Shown here piece by piece: positions 16,445 through 25,233 of a stretch of DNA of 64,000 nt. Made by a program: the position numbers and the translations under genes. The stretch is from a bacterium (GTDB lineage: Bacteria; Vulcanimicrobiota; Xenobia; Xenobiales; JADMJV01), in assembly GCA_018780265.1 (NCBI GenBank), contig JADMJV010000036.1, positions 1 through 64,000 of the forward strand. The letters run 5' to 3'. Below the pieces are notes generated by a model. That model worked only from the letters and a program-made list of their open reading frames with translations, made no database searches and had not been told where the DNA came from. Every line of letters starts with the position of its first letter. Within the stretch, counting starts at the first letter, position 1.

Positions 16445-17299
16445 ATGCTTAACCTGGTTAACGCTAACGCCAATCTTCGCAACACCAGCCCACTCACGCC
16501 TGCCAAGGGCCCGGCTCAGGGCAAGCCCGGCCAGCCCACCGACAAAGTGGAGTTGGCCCAGCAGAGCGACTCTTCGTCTACCATGCCCAAGTGGGCGGCA
16601 GCCGCTTTCTCGGCGCTAGGATTGGTGGCCGGAGCGGCCGGTGCGGCTCAGGCCCAGCAGGCTCATGTTGTGGTGGCCCAGAACCCCCAACAGGTGGCCG
16701 ATTTGATGCAGCAACTGGACGAGGCCAGCTTGAAGCAAGGCATCGAGCTGGAATTTATGGTCCCCTCGCCCATCGGCGGAGGCCGCCGTATCGCCAAGGA
16801 AGACGCCGCCGAACTGCTCGGTGAAGGCCGTCGCGTGTTGCTGGCCGAGGTTACTTCTTCGGGCGGTCCCGTGCGGGGTGGGGAACCCACCCTGGTGCGG
16901 CGTGAGACCTATCTGACCGGTCAGTCTGACCTGGAATCGTACACTCGCTACTTCACCAATTCTGAGCCTCAGAACGACATGGAGCGGGCCGCCCAGAAGC
17001 TGAAGAAGTTTGTCTATGGCCAGACCGAGTTGACCCTGCTGCAGCGACCGGGGCAGAATCCCGAACGCCCCAGCCTTTCGCCCTTCTCGGCCGCTCGCCG
17101 TTTGGAGCGGGAGCAGCCGGTTACGGTGCGCACCGAGCCCGACGGCATCGTGCGTACCGAGGCCAAGGAAACCCAACTCACCGGCCTGGCCGATGTCGAT
17201 TCGCTGCTACCCAGTTGCCAGATCGTGCAGGACTTTCAAATGCAACCCGACGGCACCATCCAACTGGTGGAACAGTCCTATTGCGAGGGCGGACGGTAG
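16445..17299 (+). CDS. Orphan exported-type protein with FlgM-like N-terminal motif
   Basis: A 284-residue protein starting at ATG 16445 with GGGGAGAC upstream. Residues 1-45 are disordered (Asn/Pro/Gln/Lys) and include TDKVELAQQSD (32-42). Residues about 53-70 are a Gly/Ala-rich hydrophobic segment (AAAAFSALGLVAGAAGAAQA) that could be a late signal anchor. The rest is a soluble mixed alpha/beta domain with two related-looking segments, RRETYLTGQSDLESY and AKETQLTGLADVDSL, suggesting an internal duplication. Two Cys residues near the C-terminus could form a disulfide. No family is recognised. It converges on the DUF1287 gene with adjacent stops. Confidence 0.75.
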   Translation: MLNLVNANANLRNTSPLTPAKGPAQGKPGQPTDKVELAQQSDSSSTMPKWAAAAFSALGLVAGAAGAAQAQQAHVVVAQNPQQVADLMQQLDEASLKQGIELEFMVPSPIGGGRRIAKEDAAELLGEGRRVLLAEVTSSGGPVRGGEPTLVRRETYLTGQSDLESYTRYFTNSEPQNDMERAAQKLKKFVYGQTELTLLQRPGQNPERPSLSPFSAARRLEREQPVTVRTEPDGIVRTEAKETQLTGLADVDSLLPSCQIVQDFQMQPDGTIQLVEQSYCEGGR

Positions 17300-17824
17300 T
17301 CAAAGTCGATAGTGTCCCACGACCATCCAGCGGCCCAGGCAGTCTTCCTCGGTGCAGGCGGGGGGGAATTGGTGGATGACCTTCCATTTGCCTCTCGCTC
17401 CCTGTTGGTCGCTCAACACGCCACAGTGGTCGGCCACGCCGTCCCCGGTCAGGCTCCAAAAGACCAGGTCTCCCGGCAGGTAAGCCTGACCCACGGGCAG
17501 GCTGCGGGTGTGGCGGACCATCCACACTTTCAGGTTGGGGGCCCAACGATGGTCGATGTCCTGGTCGCGTAGCCAGGGATAGAGGCCGCATCCGGCGTCC
17601 TGCTGCACCAGGCTGTGCAGGTCGAAGCCGCGGGCCCGGCAGGCGCTTACGACGATGTCCACGCAGGCGCTTTGCCCCTTGGGTGGATTTCCGCCGGAGA
17701 AATAGGCGGCGCTGTAGCGGTCCCCCAGGTGGCGGCGGGCGGCTGCAATCATTTGGGTGGCGGGTTGTGCCCAGGCCGCCAGCACCACTAGCAGACTGAC
17801 GAGAGCGACTTTGCAGAACGGCAT
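17300..17824 (-). CDS. DUF1287 family exported protein
   Basis: A 174-residue protein matching the DUF1287 family, which has an NlpC/P60-like papain fold and is thought to act on the cell wall. Visible family features are the PPKGQSACVDIVVSACRARG segment with the nucleophile-type Cys, IDHRWAPNLKVWM, PGDLVFWSL, ADHCGVLSD and the C-terminal VVGHYRL. The N-terminus MPFCKVALVSLLVVLAAWA is a signal peptide. I chose the ATG at 17824 to place it first; the open frame extends to 17974 and an ATG at 17881 is an alternative. Enzyme activity is inferred from the fold family only. Confidence 0.82.
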   Translation of the reverse strand: MPFCKVALVSLLVVLAAWAQPATQMIAAARRHLGDRYSAAYFSGGNPPKGQSACVDIVVSACRARGFDLHSLVQQDAGCGLYPWLRDQDIDHRWAPNLKVWMVRHTRSLPVGQAYLPGDLVFWSLTGDGVADHCGVLSDQQGARGKWKVIHQFPPACTEEDCLGRWMVVGHYRL

Positions 17825-17905
17825 GGTGTTGAGGTTAGCCAGCAGAAGTGAAAGAAGGCTGAATTTGCCGGAAGTGATCATGGCGCTGGCAGAGAAGACC
17901 TGTGG

Positions 17906-18793
17906 GTGAATAATTCTTTTGCTGAATGGGGCTTCCGGTGCGGGCGTCTGCTGGGCATCGAGATCAAGATCCACTGGACGTTTCTTCTCTTCATTTTGTT
18001 TGAGCTGCTGCGGGCTCGCGACGTCAAGTTTGAGGCTCTGTTTTTAACCATTCTCTTCGTTACGGTGTTGATTCACGAGTTTGGTCACTGTCTGGGAGCG
18101 CGCAGTTTTGGGATCAAGGCCGATCGGGTCTTGCTCTGGCCTTTTGGTGGACTTGCCTTCGTAGGAGGAGGACGAAACACCCGAGAGGAGTTTTGGATCA
18201 CCTTTTGGGGTCCGTTCGTGCATATCCCCATCGGCCTGGCGGCGGCTGGCTGGCTGGCCTGGCAGGGGGCGGGTTTCCACTTTCAGATGAGCCTGTTAGA
18301 CCCGATCGGGGTCTCCAATCTGGGTGCGGGTACGGCCAACCTGATTGTCTACTTGATTTTGAAGGTCCAGGTCTGGCTGTTCGCGCTCAATGTCTTCTTG
18401 CCGGCTTATCCTATGGACGGCGGCCGGATGCTGGTGGCCACCATGTTGCCCCGCTGGGGGGCTCTCAAGACCTCGCTGGTGGCTATGGTGTTAACCTGTG
18501 TTTGCGCCTGCTATCTGCTGGCCAATGACACCAGCTTCATCGCCTTTTTCTTGCTGATGGAAGCCGCCCAACTGTATCAGTTGCGTCAGACAGGACTGAT
18601 CTATCAGCACCCATCCTTCAGCCGCAGCGCCCAACCCCTGTATACGCAGCCGCGCAGCCAACCGCGCCCTTCTAAGTCTCGGGACATCAGTCATTTGCGC
18701 CTGGTGGTAGGTGGAACCAAGCAGTGTCCCAAATGCGGGCGCACTTTGCCGGCGGCCGCCAAAATGTGCGGCTTCTGCGAAATTATCGTTTAG
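17906..18793 (+). CDS. Site-2 protease-like M50 metallopeptidase with zinc ribbon
   Basis: A 295-residue intramembrane zinc protease of the M50 (SpoIVFB/S2P) family. The zinc-binding HEFGHC motif lies in an early transmembrane helix (about residue 56) and the third ligand motif PMDGGRM at about 170. Five or six hydrophobic helices surround them. A C-terminal zinc ribbon (CPKCGRTL...MCGFC) is added after a Pro/Ser/Gln-rich linker, an uncommon addition. The start is GTG 17906. It converges with hrpB, with stops overlapping by four bases. Such proteases often release membrane-held transcription factors; the substrate here is unknown. Confidence 0.85.
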   Translation: MNNSFAEWGFRCGRLLGIEIKIHWTFLLFILFELLRARDVKFEALFLTILFVTVLIHEFGHCLGARSFGIKADRVLLWPFGGLAFVGGGRNTREEFWITFWGPFVHIPIGLAAAGWLAWQGAGFHFQMSLLDPIGVSNLGAGTANLIVYLILKVQVWLFALNVFLPAYPMDGGRMLVATMLPRWGALKTSLVAMVLTCVCACYLLANDTSFIAFFLLMEAAQLYQLRQTGLIYQHPSFSRSAQPLYTQPRSQPRPSKSRDISHLRLVVGGTKQCPKCGRTLPAAAKMCGFCEIIV

Positions 18794-21078
18794 GTGCGTT
18801 TTTTGGGGCGCAGCTCTTCGGCCTGAGGATTCAAGGGGTCCTCGGGCCAGGGGTGGCGCGGATAGCGTCGGCACAACTCCTGGCGCACTTTGGGGTAGTG
18901 GCGTTGCCAGAAGCCGGCCAGATCCTGGGTGATCTGCACCGGTCGAAAGTTGGGCGCCAGCAGTTGGAGCACCAGGGGGATTCGCCCTTGGGCCAGTTGA
19001 GGTCCCTGGGCCAGGCCGAAGAAGTCAACCAGTTTGGAGGCGATCCAGGGAGACTGGCCCTGGTCGTAGTGCACCTCCACCCGTCTGCGTCCTAAGGCCA
19101 CGTATTCCGGGCACAGTTCGAGCAGTCTTCGGCGCAGATGGGCCGGGACGCAGTCGCCCCAACGTTGCCCCTTTAACTCGTCGAGCCCGCTATGCTGGCG
19201 ACAGACCCGGTCCAGCCACCCCTCCAGTTCGGGCAGCGGGTTGAGATTGGGGTCGGCTTTGCCGGCCCAATGGTGGCGCGCCAGCCAGCGTTGGCGCTGA
19301 GACTGCTGATCGCGGTACCAGCCGGTCTCCAGGATGGCTTTGCGCAGCAGGGCTCCAGTTTCGGGGCCGGGCTTGGCGCGTCGACGGCTTTCTTCCAGGA
19401 CCAACTGGCCGTAGCGCAGTTGGGTCTGCTCTTCGACCCGACCCGCGGTCGGATTCCATTCCAAGTGATGGACCTCGTTGAGCTCGGGTCGCTCCAAGAG
19501 AGCTTCAGGCTCGATGATCTGATAGGCCATGAGGCGAACCTTGCGATCTCCGTCCAGCTCAAGATGGAGGGCCAGCATCCAGGGGTTGCCGGGCATGGGC
19601 TGCTGTAAGCGATAGCCAGTTCCATCGCAGAGCACCAGATCCTGGCCGCGGCGAACCTGGGCCACCCGGTCCGGAAAGGCGGCCAGCAAGGCCGCCTCCA
19701 GGTTGGATTGAGCAAATTGGTTGGTGGCCTGGAGCTGGCGTTCTTCGGGTAGGGAAGGGGACTTGCTCAGCAGGTAGTTCTCCAGGTCGGGCTTGAGACC
19801 GTCCCCGCCGCGGGCCAGCCAGGCGGCCGCCCTCGCTCCCTGTGGATTGGGACTGCCCAGCAGAAAGCGGGCCAGGCGAGGCTCCAGGGGCAGCCTCGCC
19901 ATGGCGGCGCCCAGGCGGGTAAGTCGCTGTTTGTGGAGCGCCCCCAGTTGTTGGAGAAGGTCCAGAGCTGCCTGCCAGGCCGGCTCGGGGGGAGGGTCCA
20001 ACCAGTGGAGTTGGGGGCATTGAAGTTGCAGCCAGAAGAGGACCAGCGAGCTGAGGTCGCTGCGTAAAATCTCGGGCACCTCCAACTGGGGACGGGCCGA
20101 CCAATCGCTTTGGGAGTACAGTCGGATGCACTGACCTGGCCCCAGCCGGCCGGCCCGGCCGGTTCGTTGGGCCGCAGAAAATTGAGAGATGCGCAGCGTT
20201 TCCAGCCGGCTTAGCGCAGCTCCGGGGGGCTGCACCAGGCTCTTGGCCCAGCCGGAATCGATCACCCAGGCGACTCCTGGTACGGTCAGAGAGGTTTCGG
20301 CAACGTTGGTGGTCAGCACCCAACGTTTCTCCGTGGGGTTGGCCTGCATTACCTGATCTTGTTCGGCGCTGCTCAGACTGCCGTGCAAGATTTGCAGGCG
20401 GGCACCGCAGCGCTGAGCGGCTGCCACCAGTCCTTCCCTTTGACGGCGAATTTCGGCCATGCCGGCCAGAAAAATTAGTCCGCTGCCCTGGCTTTGAGCT
20501 AGCAATTGGGACAGCGTCGCGCCGGGCTCGTAGCCGATGGCCACGGGAAAGAGGGGGCTGTGGCAGCGAACCAGTGGCACCTCTCCTAATTGCTCGGCCA
20601 GTTGAGGTGGCAGGGTGGCCGACATGATCAGCACCTTGCACACAGAGTGGCTGCGCAGCCAGGCCAGGGCCAGGTCGTTGTCCAGCGAGCGCTCGTGAAA
20701 TTCGTCCAGGATCACCAGATCGACCCCTTGCAGTGTAGGGTTGTCGAGCAAGCGACGGGTGAATACGCCCTGGGTCATATAGATCAATCGGGTGTTGGGC
20801 CCACAGCGACTGTCGAGACGCACCTGGTAGCCGACTGTGTCGCCCAGCGACTGGCCCATCTGCTGGGCCACCCAGCGGGCTGAATAGCGGGCGGCCAATC
20901 GGCGTGGTTCGAGGACCCAGACCTGGCCTTTCAGGTCGGCCAGGCAAGCCAGGGGCACCCGGGTGGTTTTGCCGGTGCCGGGAGGCGATTCTAGAACCAC
21001 CAGAGGATGTTGGGCGAGGCTCTGACGGAGCTGATCCAGGACGTTTTCTATGGGGAGATTTTGGGGGGTTTGTTGCAT
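18790..21078 (-). CDS. hrpB: ATP-dependent DEAH-box helicase HrpB
   Basis: A 762-residue DExH-box RNA helicase of the HrpB branch. Motif I is ESPPGTGKTTRVPLA, motif II is DEFHERSLDNDLAL, motif III is SATL, and motif VI appears as QRTGRAGRLGPGQCIRLY. After the two RecA-like domains come the HA2 and the HrpB-specific C-terminal regions, with EYVALGRRRVEVHY near the end. Length is slightly below the usual 800-840. The physiological substrate of HrpB proteins is not well established. Its start lies within the last 31 bases of the DTW gene upstream; the two are likely co-transcribed. Confidence 0.92.
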   Translation of the reverse strand: MQQTPQNLPIENVLDQLRQSLAQHPLVVLESPPGTGKTTRVPLACLADLKGQVWVLEPRRLAARYSARWVAQQMGQSLGDTVGYQVRLDSRCGPNTRLIYMTQGVFTRRLLDNPTLQGVDLVILDEFHERSLDNDLALAWLRSHSVCKVLIMSATLPPQLAEQLGEVPLVRCHSPLFPVAIGYEPGATLSQLLAQSQGSGLIFLAGMAEIRRQREGLVAAAQRCGARLQILHGSLSSAEQDQVMQANPTEKRWVLTTNVAETSLTVPGVAWVIDSGWAKSLVQPPGAALSRLETLRISQFSAAQRTGRAGRLGPGQCIRLYSQSDWSARPQLEVPEILRSDLSSLVLFWLQLQCPQLHWLDPPPEPAWQAALDLLQQLGALHKQRLTRLGAAMARLPLEPRLARFLLGSPNPQGARAAAWLARGGDGLKPDLENYLLSKSPSLPEERQLQATNQFAQSNLEAALLAAFPDRVAQVRRGQDLVLCDGTGYRLQQPMPGNPWMLALHLELDGDRKVRLMAYQIIEPEALLERPELNEVHHLEWNPTAGRVEEQTQLRYGQLVLEESRRRAKPGPETGALLRKAILETGWYRDQQSQRQRWLARHHWAGKADPNLNPLPELEGWLDRVCRQHSGLDELKGQRWGDCVPAHLRRRLLELCPEYVALGRRRVEVHYDQGQSPWIASKLVDFFGLAQGPQLAQGRIPLVLQLLAPNFRPVQITQDLAGFWQRHYPKVRQELCRRYPRHPWPEDPLNPQAEELRPKKRT

Positions 21079-21698
21079 TGACGGTAATAGGCTTCTACGA
21101 AGTCGTCAAAGACCTGCAGCAAGGGCGCACCGATGGCCTCTCCTTCTAGGTACCAAAGGGCGTGACCGATGGCTTCCAGGGTGGCGCTGGTGTTGGGGTG
21201 GGGCGGGCGACGCAGGCGAGCGCGGGCCGGGATCTCGGCAAAGCTGAGTCGAGGCAGACAAGCCACCGTGTGGAGGCGGTGCGACATGCGACGGGCCTGA
21301 GCCCAGGTGCCATCGAGCACAATCAGGGTGTGGCAGGGGTTGCAGGGTGGTCCGCTGCTGAGGTCGTGAACAGGAGGCCCGCTTGGGTCGGGATTGCCAC
21401 TGTGATCAAGAGCCTGGGGAAAGAGCAGGTAGCCGTCTTGGGGCAGGCTATCTGGATCGAGAGGGTAGTCGCGGTCTCCGTAGGTGAGCAGGCGGGAGCG
21501 CTGCAGCGCGCGTTGGGCCAGGCGCGCTGTATTGGTGCTCTTGCGGTGCTCGCGGACGTGGCGCACAATCACCAATTGAGTCTGGTTGGGCAGCTGCGGG
21601 ATCCGTTTGCAAATGCAAAACGACGGTAGCAAAAAGCAGCCGGCGCAGCGGTTTTCCCAGGGCTGTTCGGGCGGTTTCTCCACCCTTTGCGGTTGCAC
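21048..21698 (-). CDS. DTW-domain tRNA aminocarboxypropyltransferase-like protein
   Basis: A 216-residue member of the DTW family (TapT/TuaA type), which attaches the aminocarboxypropyl group of S-adenosylmethionine to uridine in tRNA. The family core is VLDGTWAQARRMSHRL near the middle. N-terminal Cys residues in NRCAGCFLLPSFCIC fit the family's metal-binding cluster. The start is taken as GTG 21698, one base past the stop of the upstream PilZ gene. The longer frame to 21791 would overlap that gene extensively. Its 3' end overlaps hrpB by 31 bases, linking two RNA-related genes. Confidence 0.85.
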   Translation of the reverse strand: MQPQRVEKPPEQPWENRCAGCFLLPSFCICKRIPQLPNQTQLVIVRHVREHRKSTNTARLAQRALQRSRLLTYGDRDYPLDPDSLPQDGYLLFPQALDHSGNPDPSGPPVHDLSSGPPCNPCHTLIVLDGTWAQARRMSHRLHTVACLPRLSFAEIPARARLRRPPHPNTSATLEAIGHALWYLEGEAIGAPLLQVFDDFVEAYYRQCNKPPKISP

Positions 21699-21699
21699 C

Positions 21700-22374
21700 C
21701 TAAGCGGGGGATGTCCTGGTCTTGACCCGCAAATGATGGCGCAAGGCCACATCCCAGAGGGCCTGGATCTCGGGTTCGGGGATGCTGACAAACTCGACTT
21801 CGGTGGCGTATTTCTTGCGTTCGGTCAGAGTCTGGCTGCGCACGGCCTTGACCTGGGCCGGCAAGGGTTGGCTGCGGTTGGGCAATTTGAGGAAGACTTC
21901 CAGGTTGGTCTGGTTGGGGATGGACACGTTGGTCTGCAGCGTCAGGCCTTTGCGGCCCACGGCTACCACTTCGGCGGCCTGTTTATGAGGGGAACGACTG
22001 GCCTGGTAGTCGACCGAGGTTGCATAGTTGAGCTTTTCTTCCGCATCAAAGGTGGGTACCTGCAGGTTTTCCATATCCTGGGTGGGCAGACTCAACTCTA
22101 CACGATGGCCAGTGCTGGAATGAATATTGGCTACGTAGCTGAAGAACCAGGGGGGAGAGAGGCTGCATACGCGCAGTTTGGATCCTGGTCCCAATTTTTC
22201 TGAAATGGGGGTGGTGCAGTCGATCACCAGCGTCTTTTTTTTGGTTTCGGCGATACTGCCGTAGAGTATCGTTTCTTTGACGCCCGGTTCCGACCACTCT
22301 AATTCGACGACCTGGCCGACTTGAGGCCGAAACTGCCCGTTCCTCTTGAAAAGGCTGGTGATGAGTCCCTTCAT
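21700..22374 (-). CDS. YcgR-like PilZ-domain protein (degenerate)
   Basis: A 224-residue protein with a two-domain layout like YcgR. An N-terminal beta domain (QVGQVVELEW...LYGSIAETKKKTLVIDC) is followed from about residue 110 by a PilZ-like barrel (YATSVDYQASRSPHKQAAEVVAVGRKG, then YATEVEFVSIPEPE). The RRxxxR arginine motif for cyclic di-GMP is not clear, so ligand binding is doubtful. The ATG at 22374 has AGGAA five bases upstream; the open frame beyond it is not credible. It is divergent from the deiminase-like gene, and the 185 bases between them carry repeated ACAGTT elements. Confidence 0.7.
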   Translation of the reverse strand: MKGLITSLFKRNGQFRPQVGQVVELEWSEPGVKETILYGSIAETKKKTLVIDCTTPISEKLGPGSKLRVCSLSPPWFFSYVANIHSSTGHRVELSLPTQDMENLQVPTFDAEEKLNYATSVDYQASRSPHKQAAEVVAVGRKGLTLQTNVSIPNQTNLEVFLKLPNRSQPLPAQVKAVRSQTLTERKKYATEVEFVSIPEPEIQALWDVALRHHLRVKTRTSPA

Positions 22375-22440
22375 GGTTCCTGATCTCACTCCCGCGTTAA
22401 TCCGTGTTGGCCGGATTTTGCCGTGTCTGTGATCCATATT

Positions 22441-22484
22441 ACAGTTTGGCAGTGTAACTGTCAATCTTCTGTTAGTGTACAGTT
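22441..22484. promoter_or_regulatory. Repeated ACAGTT dyad in divergent promoter region
   Basis: ACAGTT at 22441-22446 and its inverse AACTGT at 22456-22461 make a dyad with a nine-base spacer. A third ACAGTT lies at 22479-22484. The elements are in the region between the divergent PilZ and deiminase-like genes. This is consistent with an operator for a dimeric regulator. Confidence 0.4.
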
Positions 22485-22559
22485 TACATGAGAGTTGTAT
22501 CCGTGTCGCACCCGATTGTTGTAACCTGACAAGGTACTCCACTCTGAAAGGTGCCGCCC

Positions 22560-24086
22560 GTGACATTGCAGCCGATTACGTCCTCCCCCGTGTTCTCTGC
22601 CCCTCCCTCAGCCCCCAAGCCGGGAGCTTCCGAAAAGGAGGCCCCGCTCCCGGCCGACTCGTTCCGAGCCGCTGCTCCCAGTCAGGGACAGCCGCCCGCC
22701 CCGATTCTCAGCAACAACCCGCGTGAGTTGGGCGAGAAGCAGTTTGCGGATAGCTATGGACGAGTGAAAAATTTGGCCCTGATGTTGAGCAGTTACGCCA
22801 GTGGCGAGACCCGGCGTCAGATGTTGGATGCTTATCAGACGCTTTTCACTCGCATGGAGCCGGACACCAAGTTCACCATTGCCGTGGGCAGTTCGCGCGA
22901 TCGTCAGGACGTGGAAAATATGATGGAGCGGGCCAACATCCAGAATCCCGAGCGCATCACCTTTGTCGACCCCAAGGCCGGCAGCCTCACCGTGTGGGCT
23001 CGCGACATGATGGTTCCGCTGCAACTGACCGACGACCCCAACCGGGTGGCTCTCCTCGAGCAGACCCCTTTGCACGATTGGCACGATAGCGATTCGGCGG
23101 TACCGGGGGCCATCTGTCAGCAAAATCCCAGCATTTTGCTGGATCAGGACAAGCGACTGGTCACCGACGGCGGCGATGTGATGTCCAACACCAAAGAGAG
23201 CTTCGTGGGCTACTACAGCATCTCGGCTACCTCGCAGCGTCTGGCTCGTCAGATGGATAGCGACCCCGAGTTGAAAGAGAAGTTTGTAGCCGAATACGAG
23301 CAGCGGACCGGCAAGAAAGTGGTCGATGCCAAGGGTCCCACCGTATTTCCTTTCCGCCAACAGATGAAAGAAGTGGAGAATCCCGCCGCTCTCAATTGGG
23401 AACTGGTGGAGAATCCGGCTTTCAGTAAGCGCGCTTTGAAGCCAAATGAAGTGACCCCGGCCCAGATGTATGAAGACTCGGCCAAGGCTCTTTTTGAAGA
23501 GAAGTTTGGCAAGCCCGTGACCATCCTGGGCAAGGACGACCCCGACACCACCACTCACACCGAAGAGCCGGCCACCGACCACATGGATATGGGCTGCACG
23601 CCCATCGATGACAACACTTTTTTTGTAGGCGATCCGGGACTGGCCAAGCAAATTGTTTCCAAGATGAGCGAGGCTGAACTCTTGGATGCCGAGAGGATCT
23701 TGAGCGAGTCGGCCGGCAAACCGGTGCGCCTGCCTCGCGACGGCGATCGCAACCGCGACAATCAGCAAGACTTTGACGCCTACACCAAGACTCTCGCCGA
23801 CAAGGGTTATAACGTGATCCGCATGCCCCACGCCGAGCCCGGTATGTCTCGTTCCTATATCTCTTACAACAATTGCCTCATGGAGCGTTTCGAGCGGGAG
23901 GACGGATCCCAGGTTCGCCGCGTCTTTTTGCCGGTCTACAACATTCCCAAACTCGACGATTACGCCACTCAGACCTGGGAAGCGCAGGGGTACGAAGTGA
24001 TCCCCATGCCGCTGGGAGCACTCTCGCAACGCTGGGGCGCCCTGCGCTGCGTGAGCAACTGGCTGGAGCGTTCACCGCAGGGTTAG
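22560..24086 (+). CDS. Deiminase-like protein (guanidine-modifying superfamily)
   Basis: A 508-residue protein starting at GTG 22560, nine bases after AAAGG. Residues 1-45 are Pro/Ser/Ala-rich and disordered, like the other orphan proteins here. The rest resembles the agmatine/peptidyl-arginine deiminase superfamily, whose members hydrolyse or transfer guanidino groups using Cys, His and Asp. Candidate elements are VWARDMMVPLQL (about 146), TDGGDVMSN (about 202), DHMDMGCTPIDDNTFFVGDP (about 340) and ALRCVSNW (about 493) with the presumed nucleophile Cys. The spacing and sequence are divergent, so the substrate is unknown. No Sec signal is visible. It could be a secreted arginine-modifying effector (inference). 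Confidence 0.65.
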   Translation: MTLQPITSSPVFSAPPSAPKPGASEKEAPLPADSFRAAAPSQGQPPAPILSNNPRELGEKQFADSYGRVKNLALMLSSYASGETRRQMLDAYQTLFTRMEPDTKFTIAVGSSRDRQDVENMMERANIQNPERITFVDPKAGSLTVWARDMMVPLQLTDDPNRVALLEQTPLHDWHDSDSAVPGAICQQNPSILLDQDKRLVTDGGDVMSNTKESFVGYYSISATSQRLARQMDSDPELKEKFVAEYEQRTGKKVVDAKGPTVFPFRQQMKEVENPAALNWELVENPAFSKRALKPNEVTPAQMYEDSAKALFEEKFGKPVTILGKDDPDTTTHTEEPATDHMDMGCTPIDDNTFFVGDPGLAKQIVSKMSEAELLDAERILSESAGKPVRLPRDGDRNRDNQQDFDAYTKTLADKGYNVIRMPHAEPGMSRSYISYNNCLMERFEREDGSQVRRVFLPVYNIPKLDDYATQTWEAQGYEVIPMPLGALSQRWGALRCVSNWLERSPQG

Positions 24087-24096
24087 GATCCGGCCT

Positions 24097-25233
24097 ATGC
24101 CACGCTTGTCGCAATACGTTTCGGCTTTACGGCCCTCGGTCTTCGCCACTCTCACCGAAAAGATGAAGGCGCTTGGGCAACCGCCCATTCCCCTGCACCT
24201 GGGGGATACCTTTGCTTTGCCGCCCCCATCGGCCCGTTGGGAGAACCTGGACCTGACCAGTCCAGGCAACTACCGTTATAGCCACCCCTTTGGCCTGCCA
24301 GTTCTGCTGTCAGAACTGGCGGCCAAATTGGATCGACACAACGGCATCCCGGCCACCCCCGAGTGGTTGCAGGTGACCTGTGGGGCCACGCAGGCTCTGC
24401 ATTGCTCCTTGCAGGCTCTGGTGGAACCGGGTCAGAGCGTCCTTTTGCTGGCCCCATACTGGCCCCTCTTCGGAGGCATGGTGCGTTGTCTGGGCGCGGA
24501 GGCCGTGGAGGTCGAATGCGCTCCACGACTGCTCCGCCAGGAGGTCACTCTGACCCAGATCTTGCAGCAGGCCTACAAGCTCAACGTCAAGGCCGTCTAT
24601 TTCTCCAATCCCAACAATCCCGACGGCTACGTTTACTCGGCCGAGCAACTGCAGCAACTGGCTGACTTCGCGCAGCAACATGACCTGTGGGTCTTCAGTG
24701 ACGAATGCTACGAGCACTACCTTTATGAGGGCGCCCGTCACCTGAGCCTGGCCACCCTTCCTGGCATGGCCGAGCGCACCGTGTCGGTCTACTCGTTCTC
24801 CAAAAGTTATGCCATGGCTGGCCACCGCCTGGGCTACGCCGTAGCCGCCCCGCCCATCATGAACTCGATCCGACGCCTGGCCAACCACACCGTCTACAAC
24901 GTCAGCCCCAGCCTCCAGAAGGCGGGCCTGGAGACGCTGCGCCAGGCCGATGAGTTTTGCGCCCAATGGGCCCCGGTGTATGCACGGGAAAGGCTGCGCA
25001 TGGCCCGGGCTGTAAAGGCGCCCTTGCCGGCCGGCGGCGCCTATTTCTTTCCGGAGTTTTCCAGTGCTGAGGCCGCCTGGGACTACCTCGAGCGGGCTCT
25101 GCAAGCCGGTGTGGCGCTGGCCCCTGGGGCTGCTTTTGGCGAACAGTATGCTCACTGTCTGCGCATCTGCTTCACCTGCGTGGACGAACCAACCCTGGAG
25201 CGGGCGTGCCAAATTCTGGCGGCGCTGGCGTAA
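24097..25233 (+). CDS. Class I/II PLP-dependent aminotransferase
   Basis: A 378-residue fold-type I aminotransferase related to aspartate/aromatic aminotransferases. Family features are CGATQALHCSL near residue 90, NPNNPDGYVYSAEQL around 170, and SDECYEHYLYEG with the PLP-contacting Asp and Tyr. The PLP-binding Lys is in YSFSKSYAMAGHRLGYA. An Arg near the C-terminus (LRICFTCV) would bind the substrate carboxylate. The ATG at 24097 lies ten bases after the deiminase-like gene, on the same strand. The substrate cannot be fixed from sequence. Its end overlaps the MobA-like gene by 28 bases. Confidence 0.9.
   Translation: MPRLSQYVSALRPSVFATLTEKMKALGQPPIPLHLGDTFALPPPSARWENLDLTSPGNYRYSHPFGLPVLLSELAAKLDRHNGIPATPEWLQVTCGATQALHCSLQALVEPGQSVLLLAPYWPLFGGMVRCLGAEAVEVECAPRLLRQEVTLTQILQQAYKLNVKAVYFSNPNNPDGYVYSAEQLQQLADFAQQHDLWVFSDECYEHYLYEGARHLSLATLPGMAERTVSVYSFSKSYAMAGHRLGYAVAAPPIMNSIRRLANHTVYNVSPSLQKAGLETLRQADEFCAQWAPVYARERLRMARAVKAPLPAGGAYFFPEFSSAEAAWDYLERALQAGVALAPGAAFGEQYAHCLRICFTCVDEPTLERACQILAALA

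Noticed and set aside
19559..20947. 462-codon Arg/Pro/Gly-rich frame on the hrpB strand in another frame
   Set aside because: Overlaps hrpB completely and has the Arg/Pro/Gly composition of shadow frames in GC-rich DNA.
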